Assembly (NCBI RefSeq): GCF_017744095.1
Contig: NZ_JAGHQX010000001.1
Location: 806,001-870,000 of the forward strand
Direction of reading: 5' to 3'
Source of the DNA: Shimia sp. R10_1
GTDB taxonomy: Bacteria; Pseudomonadota; Alphaproteobacteria; Rhodobacterales; Rhodobacteraceae
DNA: 64,000 bases
The notes under the pieces were generated by a model. The model saw nothing but the letters and a program-made list of their open reading frames with translations. It did not search any database and was not told where the DNA came from. Positions 34,408 to 42,252 of this stretch are shown here, piece by piece; within the stretch, counting starts at the first letter, position 1; each line of letters opens with the position of its first letter. A program made the position numbers and the translations under genes.

Positions 34408-35442
34408 TTAGCCGTAACGGTACGGACGACCCGCCGCCTGCATGTCTGCGTTATACTTGCGGAAGATCTCCACAACCTTCGCCTTGGTCGGGCTTTCTGC
34501 TGCGATCTCATCCCAGAACTTCACGGCAGCGGTTTCCACCTGAGCCCATTCTTCATCTGGAATGGAGGTCAGCTGCATCTTGGTGCCGTTCACACGCAGG
34601 TTGGCTTCACCACCCCAATACCACCACTGACGATAGTAGTGCGACTGATCGGTACAGACGCGGAACAGGGTCTGCAGATCTTCTGGCAGTTCATTCCAGC
34701 GGTCCATATTGGCAAAGAAGCTGCCCGCCCAGGCACCGGAAATGTTGTTGGTGAGGAAGTAGTTGGTCACATCGGCCCAACCCACGGTGTAATCCTCGGT
34801 GATGCCAGACCATGCAATACCATCAAGCTCGCCGGTCTGCACCGCCACTTCGATATCTTCCCATGGCAGGGTCACTGGCACGACACCAAACTGGCTCAGG
34901 AAGCGGCCCGCGGTTGGGAAGGTAAAGATGCGCTTGCCCTTCAGGTCTTCCAGAGAGTTGATCGGATCTTTGGTGGCAAAGTGGCACGGATCCCAGGCAC
35001 CCGCGCTGATGTGTTTCACACCCACTTTGGAATACTCTTCGTCCCAAATCTCGTTCAGGCCGTACTGGTTGAACAGCACAGGCACATCGAGGCTGTAGCG
35101 AGAGGCAAACGGGAAGTAGCCGCCAAATACCGTCACCTCGGTGGGCGACGCCATGGAGTCATCGTCAGACTGCACCGCATCAATGGTGCCGCGCTGCATC
35201 GCACGGAACAGCTCGCCGGTTGGCACCAGCTGATCCGCATAGAACAGTTCAATCTGCATGCGGTCGCCCGCAATCTTGTTGAACATCTCAATCGCTGGAT
35301 CAATCACATGCGCCGCCAGCGCAGGACCGGCATAGGTCTGCATGCGCCACTTAATGGTGCTCTGCGCAATTGCAGGCGCCGCGAGCGGTGCGGCCATTGC
35401 GCTCACACCTGCGGTCTGAAGAAACTTACGTCTTGTCGTCAT
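34408..35442 (-). CDS. dctP: TRAP transporter substrate-binding protein (DctP)
   Basis: Periplasmic solute receptor, 344 residues. The N-terminus TTRRKFLQTAGVSAMAAPLA is a twin-arginine type signal, followed by an APAIAQ cleavage region. Features such as WRMQTYAG, ELFRAMQRGTIDAVQ and SLEDLKGKRIFTFPTAG are typical of DctP-family receptors. Most bind organic acids through a conserved Arg; some bind amine-containing solutes such as ectoine. ATG at 35442 follows AAGGAG. It is the third TRAP gene, after dctQ and dctM; the 52-bp gap to dctM holds no clear promoter. Confidence 0.92.
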   Translation of the reverse strand: MTTRRKFLQTAGVSAMAAPLAAPAIAQSTIKWRMQTYAGPALAAHVIDPAIEMFNKIAGDRMQIELFYADQLVPTGELFRAMQRGTIDAVQSDDDSMASPTEVTVFGGYFPFASRYSLDVPVLFNQYGLNEIWDEEYSKVGVKHISAGAWDPCHFATKDPINSLEDLKGKRIFTFPTAGRFLSQFGVVPVTLPWEDIEVAVQTGELDGIAWSGITEDYTVGWADVTNYFLTNNISGAWAGSFFANMDRWNELPEDLQTLFRVCTDQSHYYRQWWYWGGEANLRVNGTKMQLTSIPDEEWAQVETAAVKFWDEIAAESPTKAKVVEIFRKYNADMQAAGRPYRYG

Positions 35443-35494
35443 TTCTCTATCTCCTTGTTGAAACTGGCACCGTTTGCGGCACTCTGTAGGTTTA

Positions 35495-36817
35495 TTATTT
35501 TCCGTAAACATAGTTGGGCAGCCAAAGCGCGATCTGCGGGAAGACCATGACCAATGTCAGCGCCAGCACCATCACAGCCACAAATGGCACGATGCTCCGG
35601 TAGATGTCGCGCAGAGTGACTTCGCTCGGCGCCATGGCCCGCATGAGGAACAGGTTATAGCCAAACGGCGGCGTCATATAGGCGATCTGTGTGGTGATCG
35701 TATAAAGCACGCCATACCAGATCAGATCAAAGCCAAGCACTTTCACCAATGGCACGTACAGCGGCGCAACAATCACAAGCATCGCCGTGTCATCCAGGAA
35801 AGTCCCCATCAGGATGAAGCTCAGCTGCATAAGGATCAGGATCATCCATGGATCCAATCCCAGCTGTTCGGTGAACAGGTTGTCGATCGCTTTCACTGCG
35901 CCCAGACCGTCAAACACCGCGCCAAAGCCCAGCGCCGCCAGAATGATCCACATGAACATGCAGGAGATGCCAAGCGTGCTGCGCACCGAGGTTTCAAACA
36001 CTTCCCGCGTCATCCGCCCCTTCAGCACCGCTGCCACAAAGGCGGTGATCGCCCCAATCGCCGAGCTTTCGACAAGCGAGGTCCAGCCATTCACGAAAGG
36101 CACCATCATGGTGGCAAAGATCACCACCGGCAGCAGACCGGCACGCAACAGGCGCAGCTTTTCCGCGCGGGTGATATCGCGATCCGCCTCCGGCAAGGCC
36201 GGGCCAAGCTCCGGCTGAATGCGGCAGCGGATCACCACATAAAGGATGAACATCGCCGCCATCATCAGCCCCGGAAACACACCGGCCAGCCACAACTGCC
36301 CCACTGGCTGCCGCGCAATCATGGCGTAAAGTACGAGCACCACAGAGGGCGGCACAAGAATACCAAGGCTCGATCCCGCCTGAATGACCCCGGTCACCAT
36401 GCGTTTGTCATAGCCGCGTTTCAGCAATTCCGGCAGCGCAATGGTCGCGCCAATCGCCATCCCCGCAACGCTGAGACCGTTCATCGCAGAAATCAGCACC
36501 ATCAACAGGATCGTGCCAATCGCCAGACCACCGCGCACCGGCCCCATCCAGACATGGAACATCTTGTAAAGGTCGTCTGCAATCTTGGATTCACTCAGCA
36601 CATAGCCCATGAAAATGAACATCGGCAGCGTCAGCAGCGGATACCATTTCATCAGCTTCATCGCGGCAGAGAAGCCAATGTCGCTGCCCCCCGTGCCCCA
36701 CAGCAGCACCGCTGCCAGCACTCCCACAAAACCAATTGCGCCAAAAACGCGCTGCCCGGTCATGAGCATCAACATCATGGTCGAGAACATCAGAATGGCG
36801 ATCATTTCATAAGACAT
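35495..36817 (-). CDS. dctM: TRAP transporter large permease (DctM)
   Basis: The 440-residue integral membrane protein has about 12 hydrophobic segments and the family-like GLSVAGMAIGATIALPELLK, and GTFLDDTAMLVIVAPLY near residue 360. It works with DctQ and the receptor to import a solute with sodium. The ATG overlaps the DctQ stop by one base (TGATG), so production of the two membrane subunits is coupled. Confidence 0.94.
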   Translation of the reverse strand: MSYEMIAILMFSTMMLMLMTGQRVFGAIGFVGVLAAVLLWGTGGSDIGFSAAMKLMKWYPLLTLPMFIFMGYVLSESKIADDLYKMFHVWMGPVRGGLAIGTILLMVLISAMNGLSVAGMAIGATIALPELLKRGYDKRMVTGVIQAGSSLGILVPPSVVLVLYAMIARQPVGQLWLAGVFPGLMMAAMFILYVVIRCRIQPELGPALPEADRDITRAEKLRLLRAGLLPVVIFATMMVPFVNGWTSLVESSAIGAITAFVAAVLKGRMTREVFETSVRSTLGISCMFMWIILAALGFGAVFDGLGAVKAIDNLFTEQLGLDPWMILILMQLSFILMGTFLDDTAMLVIVAPLYVPLVKVLGFDLIWYGVLYTITTQIAYMTPPFGYNLFLMRAMAPSEVTLRDIYRSIVPFVAVMVLALTLVMVFPQIALWLPNYVYGK

Positions 36818-37413
36818 CAGTAGTCAACTCCACGCATCCGCGCGATGTCTTTGAACAGTTCAGAGACCGCCTGTAAGAACATCAGTATAAAGCCAAAAAG
36901 CATGATTAGTTTGATCGGCCACAAAACCGGGCGCCAGGCCGTTGGGCTGCGCTCGATATAGCCGATCACTTCGCTGGCAGCCTCGCGGCCTCCCGTGACA
37001 TAGGCCCAGACCAGATCACGATAAAACGCATAAGGCTCGACGCCAAAATGCCCCAGTGAATAGGCGCTGGAGCCCACAGCCCCGTGGATCAGGATCGCAA
37101 TGTAAAACAGCAAGAAGAACACGGTCATCGCGTCCACCGTCGCGCGCTGGCGCAGAGTCCATTCGCCGTAGAACAGGTCCATCCGCACATTGGAGCCAAG
37201 CTGCATCGAATACGGCCCGCCAAGGATGTAGTAAGTCACCATGGCAAACTGCGCCATCTCCAGCGTCCAGAGCGAAGGCGTCATGAAGGTCTTGGAGAAA
37301 GAGGACCACAGCAAAATCGCCATCATGGCAAAGATGCCATACATGATGAATCGCCCAATGCGCCGGTTAAACCCGTCGACACCGCGAATATAGAGCCGGA
37401 TCAGCTTCGGCAT
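36817..37413 (-). CDS. dctQ: TRAP transporter small permease (DctQ)
   Basis: The 198-residue protein has four predicted membrane helices and the DctQ-like EMAQFAMVTYYILGGPYSMQ and VRMDLFYGEWTLR. It forms the membrane domain with DctM. The start is directly next to the stop of the N-formylglutamate-amidohydrolase-like gene, at a distance of zero bases, so it is the second gene of the operon. The gap and overlaps agree with one transcript from 38.2 kb to 30.3 kb. Confidence 0.92.
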   Translation of the reverse strand: MPKLIRLYIRGVDGFNRRIGRFIMYGIFAMMAILLWSSFSKTFMTPSLWTLEMAQFAMVTYYILGGPYSMQLGSNVRMDLFYGEWTLRQRATVDAMTVFFLLFYIAILIHGAVGSSAYSLGHFGVEPYAFYRDLVWAYVTGGREAASEVIGYIERSPTAWRPVLWPIKLIMLFGFILMFLQAVSELFKDIARMRGVDY

Positions 37414-38178
37414 TTATCGGCCCTCTTCCGTTTTTGTGTCTTTGGCAAGCCCCGCAAGTGCGGCTTGCAGCGCGCCTTCGATCACGTCAGCCATATGGGC
37501 AATCTGTGTCTCCGTCCGCAGCAGGTCGTTGCGCACTTCAAGCATCACATTGGCCGTCTGGGTCGCGAGCCCGTAAAGCTTCAGCGAGTGTGTCACGCCA
37601 TCTTCCGGCCCATATGGCGCATTGCGCTGTACATCATGCGGTGCACCCGCCAACGCCTCAAGCATCCCATCTGCCAAACGTGTGTCCCGGTCATGCAGGA
37701 TGCCAATCTCCACATCGCGCTTTGCGCCGTGATAGATCGGTGTGAACGAGTGCACCGTGACAATCGCCTTGGGCTCAAGCATGGCAATCACCTGCTCAAC
37801 CGCCCCCCGAAACGGCAGATATATCTGTTCGACACGGGCCTCGCGCGCCGCGTCAGACAGCCCAACGTTGCCGGGGATGTCGAAAATCTCACTGCGCTGA
37901 GGGATTGCACTCTCCGCCACCGGTGGGCGGTTGCAGTCGTACAGCAAACGGGAGACACCACCCGCAACAAGGCTGCTATCAAAGCGTTCCGCCAGCAGTC
38001 GCGTCAGCGCAAGCGCCCCCGGATCCCAGGCCACATGGCTTTCGCGGACCTCATCACTCAGCCCAAGATCACCGAACGATTCTGGAAAATAATTGGAGGC
38101 ATGTTCACAGACAAACAGCACATCACAAGGCGCCACGGCGCCCTCAACATGAACCACTTCGTCATCTTCTAGCGTCAT
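37414..38178 (-). CDS. N-formylglutamate amidohydrolase-like hydrolase
   Basis: The 254-residue protein has the family signature FVCEHASNYFPESF near residue 22, then DPGALALTRLLAERFD and the metal-binding VHSFTPIYHG. Known members hydrolyse N-formyl-L-glutamate; this one is the first gene of an operon for an amine substrate, not of a histidine operon. It might instead cleave the gamma-glutamyl amide at the end of the pathway (inference from context). Start ATG 38178 follows GGGAGG; the longer frame to 38220 has no such site. Confidence 0.86.
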   Translation of the reverse strand: MTLEDDEVVHVEGAVAPCDVLFVCEHASNYFPESFGDLGLSDEVRESHVAWDPGALALTRLLAERFDSSLVAGGVSRLLYDCNRPPVAESAIPQRSEIFDIPGNVGLSDAAREARVEQIYLPFRGAVEQVIAMLEPKAIVTVHSFTPIYHGAKRDVEIGILHDRDTRLADGMLEALAGAPHDVQRNAPYGPEDGVTHSLKLYGLATQTANVMLEVRNDLLRTETQIAHMADVIEGALQAALAGLAKDTKTEEGR

Positions 38179-38226
38179 CAGCGCCTCCCTTTGTGAACAA
38201 ACTTCTTCAGGAGCCCCCACCCTGTC

Positions 38227-38247
38227 AATAATTATTCTGAAAATTTT
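38227..38247. promoter_or_regulatory. Candidate operator between hydrolase and RpiR gene
   Basis: Two short perfect palindromes, AATAATTATT (38227-38236) and AAAATTTT (38240-38247), lie in the AT-rich gap between the divergent genes. They may be the binding site of the RpiR regulator or part of the promoters. The assignment is inferred. Confidence 0.35.
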
Positions 38248-38310
38248 TCTTCTTATAATTGAATTATGAAACTATGCTTACAGAAACAGCAGAAAGAGAA
38301 TGGGGTCCAA

Positions 38311-39174
38311 GTGGCAGACACCGCACAGGAAAAGATCAAAAAGATCTATGAAAGCCTGACCCGCGCAGAGCGTCAGCTCGCAGGGGTAATTCTGGAAAAT
38401 TACCCGATGTCGGGGATGGGCTCGATCACGAGACTGGCTGACAAAGCGGCGGTCTCCACCCCAACTGTTGCTCGTATGGTCCAGAAACTTGGCTATTCGG
38501 GGTTCCCTGAGTTTCAAGATACGTTGCGACAGGAAATGGAGGCGCGCTTCTCCAATCCGATCGCGAAACATGAAAGCTGGGCCGAAAGCGCACCAGAAGA
38601 GCACCTCCTCAATCGCTTCACGGATGCCGTGATCGGCAATATTCGCCAGACGTTGGCCAGCGTTGACCCTAAACAATTCGATGCGCTGGCCGAAATGCTC
38701 GCGGATGAAAGCAACGCGCTGTATATCACTGGCGGGCGTGTCACCCATGCCCTCAGCGAATATTTGCACCTCCACATGCAGGTTATTCGTGCCCGTGTGC
38801 GCCACATCAGAGGCACCTCCAACGCATGGCCGCATGACCTTCTTGATATCAATGAAGGTGACGTTGTGCTGATCTATGACATCCGTCGCTATGAAAACTC
38901 GACATTGCGCCTCGCTGAAATTGCAAAGGCGCAGGGCGCACGCGTCGTTCTCATCACCGACCAATGGCAAAGCCCGATCAGTCAATATGCCGAAATCTCA
39001 CTGAACTGCCGCATCGAAGCCCCATCTGCTTGGGACTCGACCATTGCAATGATGCTCCTGTCCGAAACACTGATTGCCGCCGTACAGGAAGCCTCTTGGG
39101 GCCGAACAGAACAACGCATGCGCACGCTCGAAGATATGTTTGACCAAACCAAAATCTTCAGAAAATTCGTTTAG
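38311..39174 (+). CDS. MurR/RpiR-family transcriptional regulator
   Basis: The 287-residue protein has an N-terminal helix-turn-helix of RpiR type (RLADKAAVSTPTVARMVQKL) and a C-terminal SIS sugar-isomerase-like domain with ALYITGGRVTHALSEYL and DVVLIYDIRRYENSTL. Usually represses catabolic genes until an intermediate binds the SIS domain. It is divergent from the seven-gene amine operon and should control it. I chose GTG at 38311 after GGGG because the protein then starts like its family; an ATG at 38266 adds 15 residues but has no ribosome site. No gene is visible in the 300 bp that follow. Confidence 0.88.
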   Translation: MADTAQEKIKKIYESLTRAERQLAGVILENYPMSGMGSITRLADKAAVSTPTVARMVQKLGYSGFPEFQDTLRQEMEARFSNPIAKHESWAESAPEEHLLNRFTDAVIGNIRQTLASVDPKQFDALAEMLADESNALYITGGRVTHALSEYLHLHMQVIRARVRHIRGTSNAWPHDLLDINEGDVVLIYDIRRYENSTLRLAEIAKAQGARVVLITDQWQSPISQYAEISLNCRIEAPSAWDSTIAMMLLSETLIAAVQEASWGRTEQRMRTLEDMFDQTKIFRKFV

Positions 39175-39477
39175 CACGCAGCACGCATTGTCTAGAGTCT
39201 CGGCGCAACAAAGCCCCCGGCCGACGCCTATCTTTCTACGCAGGCAGTGACGCACTTCATGGGTGCGCATGGACGATCAACTGCCTTGTTTGTCGCCAAA
39301 GCAGAGACAAAAGTTAACAAAACCTTACTTTTTTCACGACACGTCACGCTTTTGCCCCGATCTGGACGCATTCGCTTTGCAAGGTCGCCCTTGGATCGAA
39401 AGACAGAATGTTCTTCGAACCGTGTTGGTTTGTGTTGAAAACGCTATCCATCGGGCAGCCACAGAAAGGGCTGAGAC
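39175..39477. other. Intergenic region before the response regulator
   Basis: About 300 bases with no convincing gene; the short open frames here lack ribosome sites. It contains a CtrA-like site (39314-39328). Confidence 0.6.
39314..39328. promoter_or_regulatory. CtrA-like binding site upstream of the response regulator
   Basis: TTAA-N7-TTAC, matching seven of the eight fixed bases of the alphaproteobacterial CtrA consensus TTAA-N7-TTAA. It lies 150 bp upstream of the response regulator start. Confidence 0.4.
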
Positions 39478-40557
39478 ATGAAAATACTGGCCGTCGATGA
39501 CGACGAAAGCATCTGCGCGCTTCTGGAAGAAGCGGTCGCCGCCAAAACCGAGCATACTTTGGTCACCGCACCATCAGGTCCGGAGGCGATCCGCATCATT
39601 GCAAAGGCCAAGGTGCCATTCGATTGCTTTTTGCTCGACATTCAAATGCCGGTGCTAGACGGCATCGCTCTGGCGGCGAAGATCCGCAAAACCAAAGGGT
39701 ACGCGCGCACGCCGATCATCATGCTGACGGCCATGTCTCAAAAGAAATACGTGGATGCCGCCTTTGCCGCAGGCGCCAGCGACTTTGTGACCAAACCCTT
39801 TGATTTCTTGGAACTGTTCAGCCGCATCTCTATGGCTCAACACATGGTTCTGGAGCAGCAACGCACCCATGATGCGGCGGCTGAAATGGTCGCGCTGAAA
39901 CGAGAGCTGCGCGAAACAGTGACACAAAGCCTTGATGAACCCATTGAGCTGACAGGTGTCACCCAAGTGGTCGGCTACGTGAGTTTTGAAGATCATTTGT
40001 TGAACATGTCACGCCGCGCGGTGCGCAGCAGCTGCGCATTCGCTGTCAAAGTGGACACGATCCAAAGCGCATTCACAACGCTGTCCCCACATGCGTTTCG
40101 GCGCATGTTGACGGATATTTCCAGTGAATTGATGTCGGTGGTGGCTGACAACGCTGCAATCGCAACATACCGTGGAAGTGGTGACTACCTCTGCATTTTA
40201 CCGCGCAGTAGGCGATTGCAGACAGAGCAAATCGAAGCGGACTTGAACGACCGCCTGCGCTATCTGCCATCCACGCAGATCGACGGGCTGGTCAGCAGAG
40301 TAACCGTCGGGCAACCCCAAAAACTGGCAACGCTTACACGCGCAGGTGCCCTGCTGGCCCTCCAACGGGCCCTTGCAAATGTGCAGTCACGCGCCCAGCA
40401 CCGCAACGTGCACGCGCCTTGCTTGCGCAAGCCCCTACGCCAAACAGGCAAAAGTGGCTTCCAAAACGAAATGGAACGCCGCGCTTATGAGCATCTGCTG
40501 CATGATGCCCTGCGCGAGGATGTTGCCTCACGTCGAACCGCAACGGCCTTCGGCTAG
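39478..40557 (+). CDS. Response regulator with degenerate GGDEF-like output domain
   Basis: The 359-residue protein starts with a receiver: acidic residues at 7-9, phospho-acceptor Asp54 in FLLDIQMP, LTAM, and Lys106 in TKPFD. After a linker of about 50 residues, a second domain resembles a GGDEF fold: LSPHAFRRMLTDISSEL, then YRGSGDYLCILP where the catalytic signature would be (GSGDY at 233-237), and a C-terminal GALLALQRALANVQS like the usual last helix. The active-site residues are altered, so cyclase activity is unlikely; it may bind a nucleotide or act as a scaffold. AAAGGG precedes the ATG. Confidence 0.85.
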   Translation: MKILAVDDDESICALLEEAVAAKTEHTLVTAPSGPEAIRIIAKAKVPFDCFLLDIQMPVLDGIALAAKIRKTKGYARTPIIMLTAMSQKKYVDAAFAAGASDFVTKPFDFLELFSRISMAQHMVLEQQRTHDAAAEMVALKRELRETVTQSLDEPIELTGVTQVVGYVSFEDHLLNMSRRAVRSSCAFAVKVDTIQSAFTTLSPHAFRRMLTDISSELMSVVADNAAIATYRGSGDYLCILPRSRRLQTEQIEADLNDRLRYLPSTQIDGLVSRVTVGQPQKLATLTRAGALLALQRALANVQSRAQHRNVHAPCLRKPLRQTGKSGFQNEMERRAYEHLLHDALREDVASRRTATAFG

Positions 40558-40613
40558 CACTTCGCTCGCTCTGGCCGTTCAAACACAGATAGATGCCTGA
40601 AAACGCAGAACGT

Positions 40614-41210
40614 TTAATGGCGATGACTGTTTGACAAATCCATCCGCGCGACCTGCACAGGCACCCCGTCGATCATCATAACCGGTCCGGCAGCGCATGC
40701 CACAAGTCCCAAGCGCCTGATCCAGCGCGGCCACACCGCAGGAACAAGCCCCAGCACTTCCCGCGCATTCATCGCTCGGGCAGAGGAAATCAGCTTTTCC
40801 ATCAACTGTGTCTGAACTTCCATCCGTTGCTCAGCAGGCACATCACGCGCCACAAATACGCGCGTCGCGTCCAGCACGCGCGGATCGATCGGCGCTTCGT
40901 CAAACAAAAGATTGCTCGGTATGGAGTCGAGCATGCCTTTTTGCGCATCCCGTAACATGTAGGAATACATCCCACAACGCGCAGTTGTTGGCGTCAAACG
41001 GACACCAGCCATCACGCGTTCCCCTTCATGGACCGCAATCCAGCTACTCGCAGGCGTATCGTATTGATCGTACTCCATACCTGCCACCTCGGGCAGGTCC
41101 CATTTATTCTGCACAATGAAGGACTGTTTGCGCGCCTTTAACAGGTTCACCATCAATTCCCCATGCATGTGCATGTTCTCAAACGAGAGAGTCGTCGTCA
41201 GCATATCCAT
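40614..41210 (-). CDS. Acyl-homoserine-lactone synthase (LuxI type)
   Basis: Makes an N-acyl-homoserine lactone from S-adenosylmethionine and an acyl donor. The 198-residue protein (start ATG 41210 after GGAGAG) shows the family residues Arg27, Phe31, Trp37, Asp48 and Asp51 in RKQSFIVQNKW...EYDQYD, and Arg71. The usual E-x-x-R motif is changed to Asp114-Ala-Thr-Arg117. The longer frame to 41300 has no ribosome site. No LuxR gene is adjacent; the nearest signalling genes are a response regulator and a histidine kinase. It converges with the response regulator gene at a 56-bp gap. Confidence 0.88.
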   Translation of the reverse strand: MDMLTTTLSFENMHMHGELMVNLLKARKQSFIVQNKWDLPEVAGMEYDQYDTPASSWIAVHEGERVMAGVRLTPTTARCGMYSYMLRDAQKGMLDSIPSNLLFDEAPIDPRVLDATRVFVARDVPAEQRMEVQTQLMEKLISSARAMNAREVLGLVPAVWPRWIRRLGLVACAAGPVMMIDGVPVQVARMDLSNSHRH

Positions 41211-41733
41211 GAACTCTCCGGATATATTGTTTCCCCAAAACACCAAATCACACTGACACAAGGCGCCCTTCAACAGCGCGCCTGACACATACCCACGCAC
41301 TCATCACCACACCCTTTGGGCGAACGGCACACTCCGAGAAAAACAACAAGAAACCCAAATACCCGACGCAGAAAAAACAGGTATAACCAAATAAACCAGC
41401 AGCTTAGCCAATATTTCTAGCAATTCAGCCACTCAGGCAGGAGCGCCCCCAGACACCACTAAGTAAACTGAGCCACAAATTTTACTCAACATCTACTGAA
41501 AAAGTTCACGACTTTAAGATTCTCGACTGTTTCTGCATTGAGAACACAGTTTTTACAATTTGATCAAAATTTTCTGCTAATTGTTTAGTCTCTGTAAACT
41601 ATTTTAAGGACATCGTCCTCCTCACACTCAGGCGTGAGACTGCGTTCGCAAAATCTCCCAGCCTACAACATCAAATTGCCTCCTTCTGCCCGTGAGTTTG
41701 AGCAAGCACTGGGTATTTTAGGGTACGGTTGCC
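41211..41733. other. AT-rich intergenic region upstream of luxI
   Basis: About 520 bases with no gene I can support. From about 41460 the base content becomes strongly AT-rich compared with the rest of the window. TTTGATCAAA (41559-41568), a perfect palindrome, and AGGAC-ATC-GTCCT (41607-41619), a small hairpin, are the only clear structures. It must hold the luxI promoter and perhaps one for the following gene. Confidence 0.6.
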
Positions 41734-42126
41734 ATGGGGACGAAAATGCACGCCTACTTTCTTAAGTTTCACGTTAAGGGCGAGATTGCACACACACTGC
41801 TGCTGTCTGAGCCTGAGCCGAAGCTTCTGGTGGACATTTCAGCCGAAGCCGCCCGAGACTCTGATGCGCCGGGGTTTCGCTATCCAAAACGTGTCAGCTT
41901 CACCGTGCGCGATCAGGATCTGATTGAACGGTTCCGCAACTCTGTCGCACCGGGCGATGTGATTGAAGCGACCGGAACCTTCGATCAGTCTGGCTATGTG
42001 CCACATCACAAGGGCCACATCGACACAACATTTGAGCTGCTCGACTTTGTCCATTCTCCGGCCCAGGCAGATCTCAAACATGCAGGGCGTGTTTTCAGGA
42101 CTGTGCAGGACGCCCGCCCCAACTAG
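41734..42126 (+). CDS. Protein of unknown function
   Basis: I do not recognise the 130-residue product. It is probably soluble: no signal peptide or membrane segment is visible. A central part, PGDVIEATGTFDQSGYVPHH, has the alternating hydrophobic pattern of a small beta-barrel such as an OB fold, but that is a guess. ATG at 41734 has little upstream of it; a second ATG at 41746 follows GGGGA and may be the real start. It stands between luxI (opposite strand) and the histidine kinase (same strand), and a repeat tract lies between it and the kinase. Confidence 0.65.
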   Translation: MGTKMHAYFLKFHVKGEIAHTLLLSEPEPKLLVDISAEAARDSDAPGFRYPKRVSFTVRDQDLIERFRNSVAPGDVIEATGTFDQSGYVPHHKGHIDTTFELLDFVHSPAQADLKHAGRVFRTVQDARPN

Positions 42127-42147
42127 GCCTAATCTCAACACGGCGCG

Positions 42148-42186
42148 ATCCCGCCCACATCCCGCCACGATCCCGCCACAATCGCG
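42148..42186. repeat. Phased 11-bp tandem repeat, tract D
   Basis: Three units in 11-bp register, ATCCCGCCCAC, ATCCCGCCACG and ATCCCGCCACA, then ATCGCG. If the ACCG tracts at 10644 and 55850 are read from AT, the unit ATACCGACGCA matches ATCCCGCCACA at eight of eleven positions. The tract is 21 bp after the stop of the unknown gene and before the histidine kinase. Confidence 0.75.
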
Positions 42187-42252
42187 TGTTTTTTTCTACC
42201 TGCCAGAAGGTAGGGGCGTCTCAGTCCTTTTCACGCAATTGGACGTGGCAGA

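Noticed and set aside
35474-36823. Open frame of 449 codons on the plus strand
   Set aside because: Antisense to dctM; the product is mostly His, Arg and Gln.
42196-42213. CTACCT/AGGTAG hairpin beside a T-run
   Set aside because: The T-run lies on the wrong side for a terminator on either strand.
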